Source: a virus
Strand: one strand, 5' to 3'
IMG/VR virus record: IMGVR_UViG_3300034104_005880
Location: 1 to 37,736 of that record
Length of the DNA: 37,736 nucleotides
Every line of letters starts with the position of its first letter. Positions within the stretch are counted from its first letter, which is position 1. The notes under the pieces are model-generated. The model was not told the DNA's origin. It saw only the letters and a list, made by a program, of their open reading frames with translations, and ran no database searches. The position numbers and the translations under genes were made by a program. Of the stretch, positions 1-9,112 are shown one piece after another.

Positions 1-1
1 G

Positions 2-574
2 ATAAATTATTACTTATCTAATAATAATTCAGAAAGATACGCAAGATACAGTTCTACTCCAAGTTATATAAATTTATACCAATATGTTGTCAATAGATCT
101 ACTCAAGGTAAATATTTATTAACATTCTTTAATGACGGCTTAGATTGGATCGAGGGCTCAACAAATAGGGCAGAAGTAAAAATGTCTGCAAACTTTGATG
201 GACCTAACCTAAAGGTTATTGGAGCATTGGGGCCAAATAAAGGTAAGATTAGATATAAGATTGTAAAAAAATCTCAACAATCTCAAACAGATACAATATC
301 AACAACAGAATATATTGAACAAGTAGTTGTTGATTGGACAGAGGTAGACTGCTATTCTTCTTCAATTGCAGAGACATCAATAATACAAATTGACGATTTA
401 GATTACGCAGAATACAGTATAGAAATTGAAACTTTATCAGAAAGTAATCAATTGTCTAGTGGAACAAATATCTACATTAAAGAAATACAGTTTTTAAGAT
501 TTTTTGATTTATCATTAAGTGAAGAAACAATTAATCCTAATCTTTCTTTTATATCAATAGGCGGAATAAGATAA
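2..574 (+). CDS. Tail/adsorption protein, 5' truncated
   Basis: The frame is open from base 2, so the gene begins before the window; the ATG at 182 is internal because uninterrupted coding sequence precedes it. About 190 residues are visible. They are rich in Asn, Ser, Thr, Ile and Tyr with alternating hydrophobic residues, as in beta-rich tail proteins. The stop TAA at 572-574 overlaps the ATG of the next gene (TAATG), indicating translational coupling with a fibre protein. I recognise no catalytic motif. By position next to an S74-chaperone fibre it is probably a baseplate, fibre or receptor-binding component. The real start and full domain layout lie outside the window. Confidence 0.7.
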   Translation: MNYYLSNNNSERYARYSSTPSYINLYQYVVNRSTQGKYLLTFFNDGLDWIEGSTNRAEVKMSANFDGPNLKVIGALGPNKGKIRYKIVKKSQQSQTDTISTTEYIEQVVVDWTEVDCYSSSIAETSIIQIDDLDYAEYSIEIETLSESNQLSSGTNIYIKEIQFLRFFDLSLSEETINPNLSFISIGGIR

Positions 575-2926
575 TGGCAATTATTAAAAAGACAATACAG
601 AACTTAAAACCACGGTAAACAATATTTACTAAGCGTTAGGCCAAAAGACGCAGACCTCAACGCTACGTTAGATCCTACTGCAATTGTAAGATTTGCTGTT
701 CCAGCTGACTTAACTCAACCATCACCTCTTGGTAATTTAATTATTTCAACTAGCTATAAGTCTATTATGATTTCTTTTAATCCTTCAACAGAAGCCGATT
801 TAAGAGGCTATGAATATAAGGTCTATAAACACTCTCAGATTCAACAAGTAGGACTTCAATATTTGCCACTTGACGAAAACTCTTATGAGCTATCAGGATT
901 CTCTCCATCAAATGTTATCACCCTAGATATAGAAGAAACATCAACAGTAGAATCTGGTTTAGCTTCAGAGGATTTTGAGAACGAAGAAGTGATAGTTCCA
1001 CTTGTTACTAATCAAGTTTTTTATTATGCCAAAGTTAGATCAGTGGATACATCTGGAAACTATTCTGCTTGGACTTCTATAGTTAGATCTGGACAGATAC
1101 CCTTAATTGAATCAGCCCACATCAGAGAGCTAAGTGCTTCAAAAATTACTTCTGGTTATATTGGTTCAGAGCAAATAGTATTAAATGGACTTAACTCAGT
1201 TATTAAATCTTCTACATATAAGCCAGAAGTCAGAAATCTTCAAGCGATACTTGAGCAAGGCTCTACTACAATTTCATTAATAATTGGAACTACAGCAAAT
1301 CTTTATGAAGGAATGTATGTATATGAAATTAGGGATAACCCATTAGATCCAGAAGGTAAATGGCCTGGAACACTAAGTGCAAATACAAGAATCACTTCAA
1401 TAGTTTCAAGTACAGATTTTGTAGTCAGCTCTCCTCACTCTGAAGGTGGTTCAATTAAATTAGGAGCTTATACTAAAGGTTGGTCAATAGACGGTGCAGG
1501 TAATGTTAACTTTGGTGGAAGCAGAGGAATTACTTATGACGGAGCAAATGTAGTAATTGGTTCTGACGTAATAATAAATGCAGTGGCTCCAGAGTCTGGC
1601 GGTTTGTTGATTTCAAACGGTGCAAATCAAAGTTTGGCCATTAGTAGCACGGGTGCTGGAATTGGATTAAAAATTAATGACACCATAAATAATAATGGAC
1701 ATAACTATTGGTATGTTGATGGTTCTTTTAAAGTTGGAAAAACTGATAAGCATATAGCATTTAATGCGGGAACTGGTCAGCTGTTAATACATGGTGGAGT
1801 CGAAATATCTTCAGACGTTATTATTGGAAGTACTTCAGCAACTACATTAATCAACAATGCAAATCTTGGCGCTCAAAATCCAGCTACTAGAATAAATGCA
1901 GGAACTACTACAATTAGCGGAGACAGAATAAGAACAGGTGTAGTTTCCAGTAATGATGGAACATCTGTTATAAACTTAAATGATGGAAGTTTAAACTTTA
2001 AGAATAAGTTTGTTGTTGACAATTTAGGTAACGCTACTTTTTCAGGTGCAGTCTCAGGAGGATCCATATCTTCAAATACTACTATTAATGGAGCTTCAGG
2101 TTTTGTTTCAGCAGGTTTTGAAATTGGAGCATCTTGTAAGATTGGAAATAACTTAAGGGTTAATACAGGCACTTATGGAGACGGCGCAACTAGCGTTGTT
2201 TTAATTAAGGGAGATGACACTAGAGCTGATAGATTTGGAATTAGAATTGTAGATTCAAACAATGATCAAGTAATGCGTATATCTAATTCTGGTATTTTAA
2301 CAGTGAAAAGCGATGTAGTTGTTGGTACAAAGTCGGTTTCGGTCGATGGTCACACTCACTCCTATGCTCCTACAGTACACACTCATAGCTATCTTCCATT
2401 AGCTGGTGGAACTATAGCTACAAATTTAATTGTCAATGGAAATTTTCAAACAAAAGGATATCTTACATTAGATAAAACTGGAACAAGTGCAGGTATTAGA
2501 GTTACTACCAATTCACCGGTAGGACTTCTATGTTTTAGTGGTACCGATTTAGTTGGAGCAGGAAAAGATCCAGCAGAATTTATTTATTGGAAATCAGGTA
2601 CGGGATCAAGTATTAGATTTAAAGAAAATATTGAACCAATTGCACAAACGCTCGACAACCTGAAAAATTTTTGGGATTTAGAACCAATATTGTTTGAATA
2701 TAAATCAGAATATGGTGGATTAATGAATGAAGAACGTCCTTATGGTTTTAGAAAGCACTATGGTTTTATAGCAGAAGAAGTTGAACAACTAGCACCTTAT
2801 CTGGTATCATATGACGATGACTCGTTAGCAGATGACGTTAAATACGATTCTGTTTTTACGGTTTTGTATAGCGAAGTTAAAAAAATGAGACAATGGTTAA
2901 TAGATAATTATAATTATCCAGGATAG
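574..2926 (+). CDS. Tail fibre/adhesin with FN3-like start and C-terminal S74 chaperone; contains +1 CGG shift
   Basis: Reading starts at ATG 574. The zero frame hits CGG (613) and then TAA; dropping one base restores a continuous frame of 783 residues. The N-terminus (I-Q-N-L-K-P-G-K-Q-Y with the restored Gly14) matches the fibronectin-III strand motif L-x-P-G-x-x-Y. The middle is beta-rich, Gly/Asn/Ser repetitive fibre sequence, with an HTH/HTHS histidine pair and L-A-G-G-T before the end. The last ~105 residues look like the intramolecular chaperone of endosialidase (Peptidase_S74): S-S-I-R-F-K-E-N-I (Ser678 as likely self-cleavage nucleophile), then Y-G-F-I-A-E-E-V-E. In that family the domain trimerises the fibre and is then cut off. 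The start overlaps the upstream stop by one base. The shift is unlikely to be a pseudogene scar, since the downstream frame is intact for 2.3 kb. Confidence 0.85.
613..616 (+). other. +1 recoding site 1 (CGGT)
   Basis: Codon 14 of the gene at 574. Zero frame reads CCA CGG TAA, an immediate stop. Reading CGGT as one codon, or skipping C613, gives CCA-GGT-AAA-CAA (P-G-K-Q) and joins the 2.3-kb downstream frame. The glycine falls at the conserved position of an FN3-like L-K-P-G-x-x-Y motif. The frame change is visible in the sequence; the decoding mechanism is inferred. Confidence 0.85.
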
Positions 2927-2931
2927 GTAAA

Positions 2932-3117
2932 ATGCAAGAATCAAATTTAGACGTTAATTTAATAATTCAAGCTTTTCAAGAAAAAGTTTCACAATTAACT
3001 ACAGATCTTGTAGTTAAAGAAGCTACAATTAAGCAACTTACTGCAATTGTAGCTCAACTTCAAAATCATACACATGAAGAAGATTTTACAGTAAACACAA
3101 ATAAAAAGGATAAGTAA
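2932..3117 (+). CDS. Small coiled-coil protein
   Basis: 61 residues starting 5 bases after the fibre gene's stop. Residues about 8-45 have heptad-like spacing of Ile, Leu and Val (QAFQEKVSQL, KEATIKQL, IVAQL), predicting an amphipathic helix or coiled coil, followed by a polar tail with N-H-T-H-E-E. Function is not recognised. Its place just downstream of a trimeric fibre suggests an accessory virion or fibre-assembly factor, but that is inference from position only. Confidence 0.6.
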   Translation: MQESNLDVNLIIQAFQEKVSQLTTDLVVKEATIKQLTAIVAQLQNHTHEEDFTVNTNKKDK

Positions 3118-3119
3118 AA

Positions 3120-3314
3120 ATGTCAGAAGAGACAACAGTAGAAACACCAGCAGAAGCTCCAAAAGAATTTAATATTGGAATCAATATTTCAGATAAGAAT
3201 CTTGCCTACAAGAGTGACTTTAATGAAGCAGAAACAATTTTTTGGCTAGAAGCTGTAAAAAATCTAATTATTCAAAAAACATTTGAAGCCGTAGGCATGC
3301 AAGATAAGAGCTAA
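3120..3314 (+). CDS. Small acidic protein of unknown function
   Basis: 64 residues, starting 2 bases after the preceding stop, so it is co-transcribed with it. The N-terminal ~17 residues are Glu/Thr/Ala/Pro-rich and probably disordered; the C-terminal half (A-E-T-I-F-W-L-E-A-V-K-N-L) looks helical and amphipathic. No family recognised. It is the last gene before a promoter-like intergenic stretch and the portal gene. Confidence 0.55.
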   Translation: MSEETTVETPAEAPKEFNIGINISDKNLAYKSDFNEAETIFWLEAVKNLIIQKTFEAVGMQDKS

Positions 3315-3340
3315 TTTAGTTAGCATATATAAAAAAACGC

Positions 3341-3346
3341 TACTAT
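3341..3346 (+). promoter_or_regulatory. Candidate promoter element TACTAT upstream of portal
   Basis: The 66-base gap 3315-3380 contains an A-run followed by CGCTACTATTTAAC. A near-identical string (CACTACTATTAAC after an A-run) lies upstream of the gene at 23557. TACTAT begins 40 bases before the portal ATG. Its repeated use at similar distances suggests a -10-like or phage-specific late promoter element, but TACTAT also occurs by chance inside AT-rich genes. Confidence 0.4.
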
Positions 3347-3380
3347 TTAACTTACGGTTAAGTTATATATAGGAAATAAA

Positions 3381-5066
3381 ATGGCATTCAAAGATTACCT
3401 TCCCTTTCAAAGAGTCGAAGAAGAAAACAATTTTGTAGCCAGAACTTTAGAGCCAGAAGACTTCAATTCTTTAAGTAGGACTATGAAGGTGGCAACTATA
3501 GCTCTGGGCTTTAGAGGCATTGCCTTATACACAAATTCAAGAACTACATTTGAGCCATCTCCATATGACTTTGAGAGAATAATACAAGCAGTAGATACTG
3601 ACTCTTATGTTAAGCAGTCTATTTCAAAGTATAAAGAATTATTTTGGAAAGAAGGCTGGGATATAGTGTCCGAAAATAAAGAAGCAGTATCATATCTCTA
3701 TCAAAGAATAGACTATTTAGAAATAGCTATGAAGAGACCTTTTATAGATTTTCTTATGGAGGTTATAGATCAGCTAATTAAGTTTGGCAATGCTTTTATT
3801 GTTAAAGCTAGAGCTGATATTAACGAATACTTTCCTATAAACTTAACCCCAGTATCTGGAGAGCAACCCATTGCTGGCTATTATCTTATACCAACCGAAC
3901 AGGTTAGAATATTAAGAGATAAGCACAACAAGCCAAAGGCTTATAAGCAGCAAACAAATCCTTACACATTTGCTCCAAGCACTACTGCTCCAATTTGGCC
4001 AGCAGATAGAGTTATTCATCTTCATTTTGATAGAAAAACAGGAAGAGCATTTGGCACCCCTTTTGTCGCAAATGCTATAGATGACATTGTTGCTTTAAGA
4101 CAAATGGAAGAGGATATCCAAAACCTTGTTCATAGAGAGTTGTTTCCTCTTTATAAATATAAAATTGGAACACCAGATCAACCAGCTGAGCCTGATGAAA
4201 TTGAAAGAGCTGCAGTAGAGATCGAGAACCTTAGAGCAGAAGGTGGTTTAATACTTCCTAACAGACATGATGTTGAGGTTATAGGTGGACAGGGTAATTC
4301 GTTAGACGCTTCAAAGTATCTAGATCACTTTAAGGAAAGAGTAGCAATAGGTTTAGGAGTTGCTCCTCACCATTTAGGTATGACATTAAATGGTGGTAAT
4401 AGATCTGTGACAGAAAGATTAGATACTGCCCTCTATGATAGAGTCAAAAACTATCAAAGACTTTTTGCAGAAATGATCAGATTTAATATATTTAATGAGC
4501 TGTTATTTGAAGGTGGATTTGATCCGATTCAAAATCCTTCAGAAGAAGGTCAATCTGATCGTTGTTACTTTAAGTTTAGAGAAATAGACGTTGATACTCA
4601 GGTTAAAAAAGAAACTCACATTATTCAAAAGTATACGAATAATGTTACTTCTCTTGAAGAGACTCGTTTGGCATTAGGTCTTGAGAGAGATGTTGAAATA
4701 GAAGAACTGTTTGCCGCAATGCAAGGAAAAGTCCAAATAGCTATAAGTGCAGCTCAAGCTGAGTTGGCTTCTTCAAAACAAGAAGATCAAGGTAGTGATC
4801 AAAACACCCAACAGCCTACTAAGCAAAATTCTGATACTCAAGAGCCAGCTAAAAAAGGTCAAGTAAATCTACCTAATAATAGAAGAGGCGTTGGAAACGT
4901 TATTAGACCAGCAAATCAAAATGGTAGAAGAAACTCTCCAAATATAAAAAGAATGGACAATCAATTGTTGAATACGATTGAAAAACTGTTGGATGAAGAG
5001 TATACTATTGTGCAAGATGATATTATCGATGTAAATGAAAAAGAGGATAACTCAAATGTCAAATAG
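3381..5066 (+). CDS. Portal protein
   Basis: 561 residues, within the usual size of phage portals. The dodecameric portal sits at one capsid vertex, nucleates head assembly and is the DNA channel. The recognisable part is residues ~50-370: substitution-poor helical and beta segments (e.g. E-L-F-W-K-E-G-W-D-I-V), and the central block V-A-I-G-L-G-V-A-P-H-H-L-G with N-G-G-N-R-S-V-T-E-R typical of portals. The C-terminal ~110 residues are Gln/Asn/Glu-rich and low complexity, as in other portals. GGAAATAAA precedes the ATG. It is followed by a small acidic protein overlapping its last 11 bases and then by the protease and capsid genes, the standard head-module order. Confidence 0.85.
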   Translation: MAFKDYLPFQRVEEENNFVARTLEPEDFNSLSRTMKVATIALGFRGIALYTNSRTTFEPSPYDFERIIQAVDTDSYVKQSISKYKELFWKEGWDIVSENKEAVSYLYQRIDYLEIAMKRPFIDFLMEVIDQLIKFGNAFIVKARADINEYFPINLTPVSGEQPIAGYYLIPTEQVRILRDKHNKPKAYKQQTNPYTFAPSTTAPIWPADRVIHLHFDRKTGRAFGTPFVANAIDDIVALRQMEEDIQNLVHRELFPLYKYKIGTPDQPAEPDEIERAAVEIENLRAEGGLILPNRHDVEVIGGQGNSLDASKYLDHFKERVAIGLGVAPHHLGMTLNGGNRSVTERLDTALYDRVKNYQRLFAEMIRFNIFNELLFEGGFDPIQNPSEEGQSDRCYFKFREIDVDTQVKKETHIIQKYTNNVTSLEETRLALGLERDVEIEELFAAMQGKVQIAISAAQAELASSKQEDQGSDQNTQQPTKQNSDTQEPAKKGQVNLPNNRRGVGNVIRPANQNGRRNSPNIKRMDNQLLNTIEKLLDEEYTIVQDDIIDVNEKEDNSNVK

Positions 5067-5346
5067 TTATGAAGAATTTTTTAATAGTTTTGAAGATTTT
5101 AAGCTCGCAGTTTATAATGGTCAGGTAAGACTAGCTCTAGAGCATTTAGTTCCAGTTCTTGAAACAATGGTTGATATTCTGTCTGACGACGAACAGCAAG
5201 AAGAAGAAAAGACAGAACAAAATGTAGTCACTCAAACACCAGCTCCTATTGTAAAAGAAGAAGTCGCTTCTGTAGAAGAAGTTAAGGTCGAGGATGTAAA
5301 GAGTGAAAAAGCTCCTGCGAAAAAGAATACAAAAGAACAAGAATAA
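5056..5346 (+). CDS. Small acidic protein downstream of portal
   Basis: Start chosen at ATG 5056 because GAGG lies about nine bases upstream; an ATG at 5035 has no such site. This gives 96 residues. The first ~45 residues look helical (F-E-D-F-K-L-A-V-Y-N-G-Q-V-R-L-A-L-E-H-L-V-P); the rest is Glu/Lys/Val-rich and probably disordered. It overlaps the portal gene's end by 11 bases, so translation is likely coupled. Function unknown; position suggests a head-assembly accessory factor. Confidence 0.6.
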   Translation: MSNSYEEFFNSFEDFKLAVYNGQVRLALEHLVPVLETMVDILSDDEQQEEEKTEQNVVTQTPAPIVKEEVASVEEVKVEDVKSEKAPAKKNTKEQE

Positions 5347-5362
5347 AAAATATATAGATAAA

Positions 5363-6130
5363 ATGGAATTGATAATTGGCTGTCCAATCTATAAAAGAAA
5401 TTGGATATTTCCTTACTGGATCTCTTGCATTGAAAACCAAGGCATTGATATGTCAAAGATTGGTTTTATATTTGAAGCTTCAAGAGAAGACGAAGCTACT
5501 CTAGAAATGTTAAAAAGATATAGAGAAAATAATCAAAAGTCTCCTTTGTTTGAAATAAATTTTAGAGATGATATAACTCATCACGAACACGCAGAGAACT
5601 CTAGAATGTGGACTCTCTCGAAGTATGAGAACATGGCTTCTATGAGAAACTCTTTATTGAAAAGAGTAAGAGAAATTCAGCCAAACTATTATTATAGTTT
5701 AGACTCTGATATCTTATTGACCAATCCTAATACAATCACATTATTAACCAGTCACATTAAACAAGGCGCAGATGCTGTAAGTACTCTCATGTTCATGACT
5801 CCAGTATCAACTATGTATCCAGGTGTAATGAACTGGGTAGATAGTGAAACCGATAAAGCCTTTAGAAAAGAAGAATACCCGTTAGGAACTTATTTTAAGT
5901 CTGACATAATAATGGGAGCTAAGATGATGTCTAAGCAAATCTATAATAATGTTGACTATAAAATCCACGCCCAAGGAGAAGATCTTGGCTGGTCGGCAAA
6001 CGCCAGAGAGTTAGATTATAACTTATACTGTGCATCTTACATATACACTCCTCATATCATGAATAGAACAATGTTGTCCGAATTCTTGAAATCTGGTGAT
6101 GATAGAGGTAAACTATGTACAGCTGTTTAA
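5363..6130 (+). CDS. Putative GT-A type glycosyltransferase
   Basis: 255 residues. Start taken at ATG 5363 (M-E-L-I-I-G-C-P-I-Y), since a beta-strand start is typical of these enzymes and the longer reading runs back through the preceding gene. A D-S-D motif at residues 114-116 (Y-S-L-D-S-D-I-L-L) fits the DxD metal/nucleotide-sugar site of GT-A enzymes, and H-A-Q-G-E-D-L-G-W near the end fits the distal acidic/His motif. It would transfer a sugar to an unknown acceptor, such as a virion protein, host surface glycan or modified DNA base. Its location between portal and prohead protease makes virion glycosylation an attractive but unproven idea. Substrate cannot be read from sequence. Confidence 0.6.
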   Translation: MELIIGCPIYKRNWIFPYWISCIENQGIDMSKIGFIFEASREDEATLEMLKRYRENNQKSPLFEINFRDDITHHEHAENSRMWTLSKYENMASMRNSLLKRVREIQPNYYYSLDSDILLTNPNTITLLTSHIKQGADAVSTLMFMTPVSTMYPGVMNWVDSETDKAFRKEEYPLGTYFKSDIIMGAKMMSKQIYNNVDYKIHAQGEDLGWSANARELDYNLYCASYIYTPHIMNRTMLSEFLKSGDDRGKLCTAV

Positions 6131-6148
6131 GCTAACTATATATTTTTG

Positions 6149-6170
6149 TATAAGATTGTTCAATCTTATA
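6149..6170 (+). terminator. Stem-loop after glycosyltransferase gene
   Basis: TATAAGATTG and CAATCTTATA are perfect inverted repeats around TT, flanked by a T-run upstream and an A-run downstream. The stem is AT-rich and no T-run follows on the + strand, so it is at best a weak terminator or a processing/structural element. Confidence 0.4.
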
Positions 6171-6180
6171 AAAAGTAATT

Positions 6181-6186
6181 TACTAT
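6181..6186 (+). promoter_or_regulatory. Candidate promoter element TACTAT upstream of prohead protease
   Basis: TACTATAG begins 39 bases before the start codon at 6220, almost the same spacing as the element before the portal gene. A GGAG ribosome site lies between. Placed after a stem-loop, it could start a transcript for the protease-capsid block. Confidence 0.4.
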
Positions 6187-6219
6187 AGTTTTGAATTTAA
6201 AATACTTGGAGCACGTGCA

Positions 6220-8284
6220 ATGGCATATGATTTTATAGAAAACTTTACAGTTGAGCTTCCAAATTTATCAGAAGCTGAATATAACTTTTCTGAGGGTTTT
6301 AGTGAAAACTACGGTTTGATTATTGAAGTAGCCGCAATCCACGAACGGACTAACAGCTAACTATAACAACTACTCAGCTGCAGAGCTTGAAAAAGCCTTG
6401 CAATCTTGGGTTGATCCTTATCCAAAGCCAATCATATTAAATCATGACTTAAACTCTGAACCAATTGGTAGAGTAATCGCTGCTAAGATGGATAAAGAAG
6501 AAGATGGCTCCCCTTACGTTCGTTTGCAGATTGCTATCACAGACCCTGTAGCAGCACAAAAGGTATCAGACAAGAGATATCTTACTGGTTCAGTTGGAGG
6601 AAGAGCTTCTAAGGCCGTATGTTCTATTACAGGAGAAGATCTCGCTTCAACAGATTCTGCTGGAAGACCAAAAGCTCCTAAATATAAAAGAGGAACAGTT
6701 CATAAGGGCAAACTAGCTTTTATCGACATGCAAGATATCTCCTTTAAAGAATATTCATTTGTAAATCAGCCAGCAGACCAAAGATCAAGTGTTAGATCAA
6801 AGAAACAATCAGACGGAAAAGTCACAGTTACTGATTCCGAAGGTTGGGTAGCTAAGAGTAAGGCTTTTGTTCTTCATATGAATGAAGAAGATATTTATTC
6901 TATAGAAGAGCATGAGTCAATTTTGACTAACATGAAGAAAAAAGAGTCCAGACCATTATACCTTCATATGAAAGGCGCTTTTTTATCAGCTATAGCTATC
7001 CAAGAAAGCGAAAACAGCAACAATATAAACAATTCATTACTATCTAATGAGAATGACGTTAACAGTAACCATGAGGAGAATTCTGGTATGGAAAAAAATG
7101 TTGAACAAGAAGACATTTTGGCTGCTATTGAAAATCTAAGTCAAGATTTGAGCGATATAGCCAATGCTTCTAGTGAGGTTTCTGAAGAAGAAGAAACCCC
7201 AGAAGAGCCTGAGGCAGAAGAAAAGCCAGAGGCATCTGAAGAACCTGAGGTTTCAGAAGAATCAGAAAAAGTTGAAGAGTCAGCTCATACAGCAGCTGCC
7301 TCAGTCCAAAAAGTTCTTAACGAAATGATTGTTCTTGGCTTTGTAGCGCAAAGAGCACATTGGAATGTTACTGGAACTGATTTTGAAGAATATCACGCAC
7401 TCTTTGGTGCTATCTATGAAGATATCTTTGATTCAGTTGATTCGGTTGCAGAAGAAATTCGTAAAATGAACGTTATGGTAGAGAATTTAACCAATATGGT
7501 CATGAGCTCATCATTTAAGGACGATGCAACAGCATCTGATCCAAGAACTCTTACTCAAGACCTTTTGAGTAAGAATATGATGCTAAATGAGTCAATTTTA
7601 GCAGCGTTTAATTTATGCTCAGAATCAAATGAGCAAGGAACCGCTGATCTTTTGGCTTCACGTGACGGAATGCACAAGAAGTGGTCATGGCAATTAAGAT
7701 CTTCTCTCGGTGAAGAAGCTGGAGAACCAGCTGATGAATCATGGAGAGAAATAAGCTCTAAGAAAGTTGAAGAGTCTTCTGAAGAACTAGTAGAAAATAC
7801 AGTTGATTCAGAAAGCACTGAGAGTGAATTAGAAAGTGGAGAGAATGGAAATTCCGAGGCAAACCTCACTGGCGATAGTTTAGCCTCTGAGCAAGATGCC
7901 AAGGAAGCTAGTAAAATCCAAACTCTCCAAGAAGAAAACGCAAAGCTCAAAGAGGCATTACACCGTACTTTAGCTGAGAGAGTTGTTGACACTAAGATTT
8001 CTTTAGGAGTTGAATCTTCAGATAGTAGAGATGATCTTATTAAGGATCACGTTGGAAGATCTGCAAGTTCTTTGGCTGATAGCCTTAGAGATCTTGCTAA
8101 GATGCCAGCGGCAAAGAAGAGTATTCACTCTTTAAGCGAGTCTATTATTGAAAATGATGTTGTTTCTGAATCAGAAGACAATGTTATTGATGAAATGAAT
8201 GAAGAAGTTGAAAAGCCAATCGAGAAAAAGCCCTCAGTTGAAGAACTTTTCGTTGATGCCCTAATGGGTCGTCGTAAGCTTTAA
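6220..8284 (+). CDS. Prohead protease-scaffold polyprotein with embedded Dps-like ferroxidase domain; contains +1 CGG shift
   Basis: ATG 6220 (after TTGGAG) reads to CGG at 6346 and stops three codons later; dropping one base gives one 687-residue protein. Residues ~30-165 resemble prohead maturation proteases: H-E-G-L-T-A-N-Y, candidate catalytic His75 (L-N-H-D) and Ser124 (Y-L-T-G-S-V-G-G), then Y-S-F-V-N-Q-P-A-D. After an acidic linker, residues ~353-495 match the Dps/ferritin-like family: A-H-W-N-V-T-G...Y-H-A-L-F...V-D-S-V-A-E-E-I. His380, His392, Asp407 and Glu411 have exactly the spacing (12, 27 and 31 residues after the first His) of the Dps ferroxidase ligands. The C-terminal ~190 residues are acidic and helical with a coiled coil, scaffold-like. 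The protein presumably lines and matures the prohead. The ferritin-like insert is unusual. Confidence 0.85.
6346..6349 (+). other. +1 recoding site 2 (CGGA)
   Basis: Codon 43 of the protease gene. Zero frame: GAA CGG ACT AAC AGC TAA. With one base skipped: GAA-GGA-CTA-ACA, giving I-H-E-G-L-T-A-N-Y, where E-G is typical of the first strand of prohead proteases. Without the shift no protease or scaffold is made from this start. Confidence 0.85.
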
Positions 8285-8318
8285 TATAAAAATATTAATA
8301 ATAAGGAGAAAATAAGAA

Positions 8319-9074
8319 ATGAGTTTAGCAAAATTTCGTAAAGTAGGCACTAAGACTGGTTCAGGCCGTTTTCTTGTCTCACAGGGTGTAGCACCTGCTG
8401 CTTACATTCTTCCTAGTGTCGCTCTTCCAACCTGGTACTCAGATACAGAAGACGATCGCTTTGAAGTTGTAATTCCAAAGGGCACAATCCTTTCAGTCGT
8501 AGCCGACGCTAATGGAGATTCACGTTTCGTCCCAGCTAATGGTAGCGGTTCATCTGTTACTTGGGGTGACACAATCTCAGGATGGAATCCACTAGCAGGT
8601 GCAACTCCAGTTGCAGGTGCAGCTGGTGACACACAAGCAGTAGCAGCACGTACCGTTCCAGTCGGTGTTGCTCAGTATGATCTTTACAGACCATTTGACA
8701 AGGGAACCTCACAAGGTGCTGGTTTCATTACAAGTGGTTACGTAGAGTACCCAATGGTAACCAATGTTAATGCAGACATCGTTGCTGGTGATCTCGTCGC
8801 CCCAGACTTTATGGGACGTCCAAGAGTTCTTTCAGCATCGGACGCAGGCACATACCCATGGTTGCAGGTTGGTAAGGTAATTGAAGTAGAAACATTCGCC
8901 ACCAATTTTGATGATGGCTTACTTTCCTACATGCAGTTGCCCTCTGATCCTGGCGCATTAAAGACAGTTTTTGAATTAACAAGATCTGGCGCTTATCAGG
9001 GTAAGCTTGGCATCCGTTCAAACCTAGATGTCACAAACGTAGTTGGCGCATTCCGTGTCAACCTATCATTGTAA
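8319..9074 (+). CDS. Capsid decoration/stabilisation-like protein
   Basis: 251 residues rich in Gly, Ala, Val and Thr with short beta segments and few charged helices, lying directly between the protease/scaffold and the major capsid protein. That position and composition fit head decoration or cement proteins, though I cannot name a family. A strong AAGGAG ribosome site precedes ATG 8319 by about 14 bases. Codon use is richer in C/G-ending codons (TTC, ATC, CGT) than the surrounding accessory genes and resembles that of the capsid gene, implying abundant expression. Confidence 0.6.
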   Translation: MSLAKFRKVGTKTGSGRFLVSQGVAPAAYILPSVALPTWYSDTEDDRFEVVIPKGTILSVVADANGDSRFVPANGSGSSVTWGDTISGWNPLAGATPVAGAAGDTQAVAARTVPVGVAQYDLYRPFDKGTSQGAGFITSGYVEYPMVTNVNADIVAGDLVAPDFMGRPRVLSASDAGTYPWLQVGKVIEVETFATNFDDGLLSYMQLPSDPGALKTVFELTRSGAYQGKLGIRSNLDVTNVVGAFRVNLSL

Positions 9075-9097
9075 TAATAAAAGAAAGATAAAACAGG

Positions 9098-9109
9098 AGG
9101 ATTAATCCT
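9098..9109 (+). promoter_or_regulatory. Palindrome overlapping the capsid ribosome-binding site
   Basis: AGGATTAATCCT is a perfect 12-base palindrome whose left half forms part of the GGAGG ribosome site, three bases before the capsid ATG at 9113. In RNA it could form only a four-pair hairpin with a UUAA loop, so any control effect would be mild; in DNA it could be a protein-binding site. Confidence 0.35.
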
Positions 9110-9112
9110 AAG

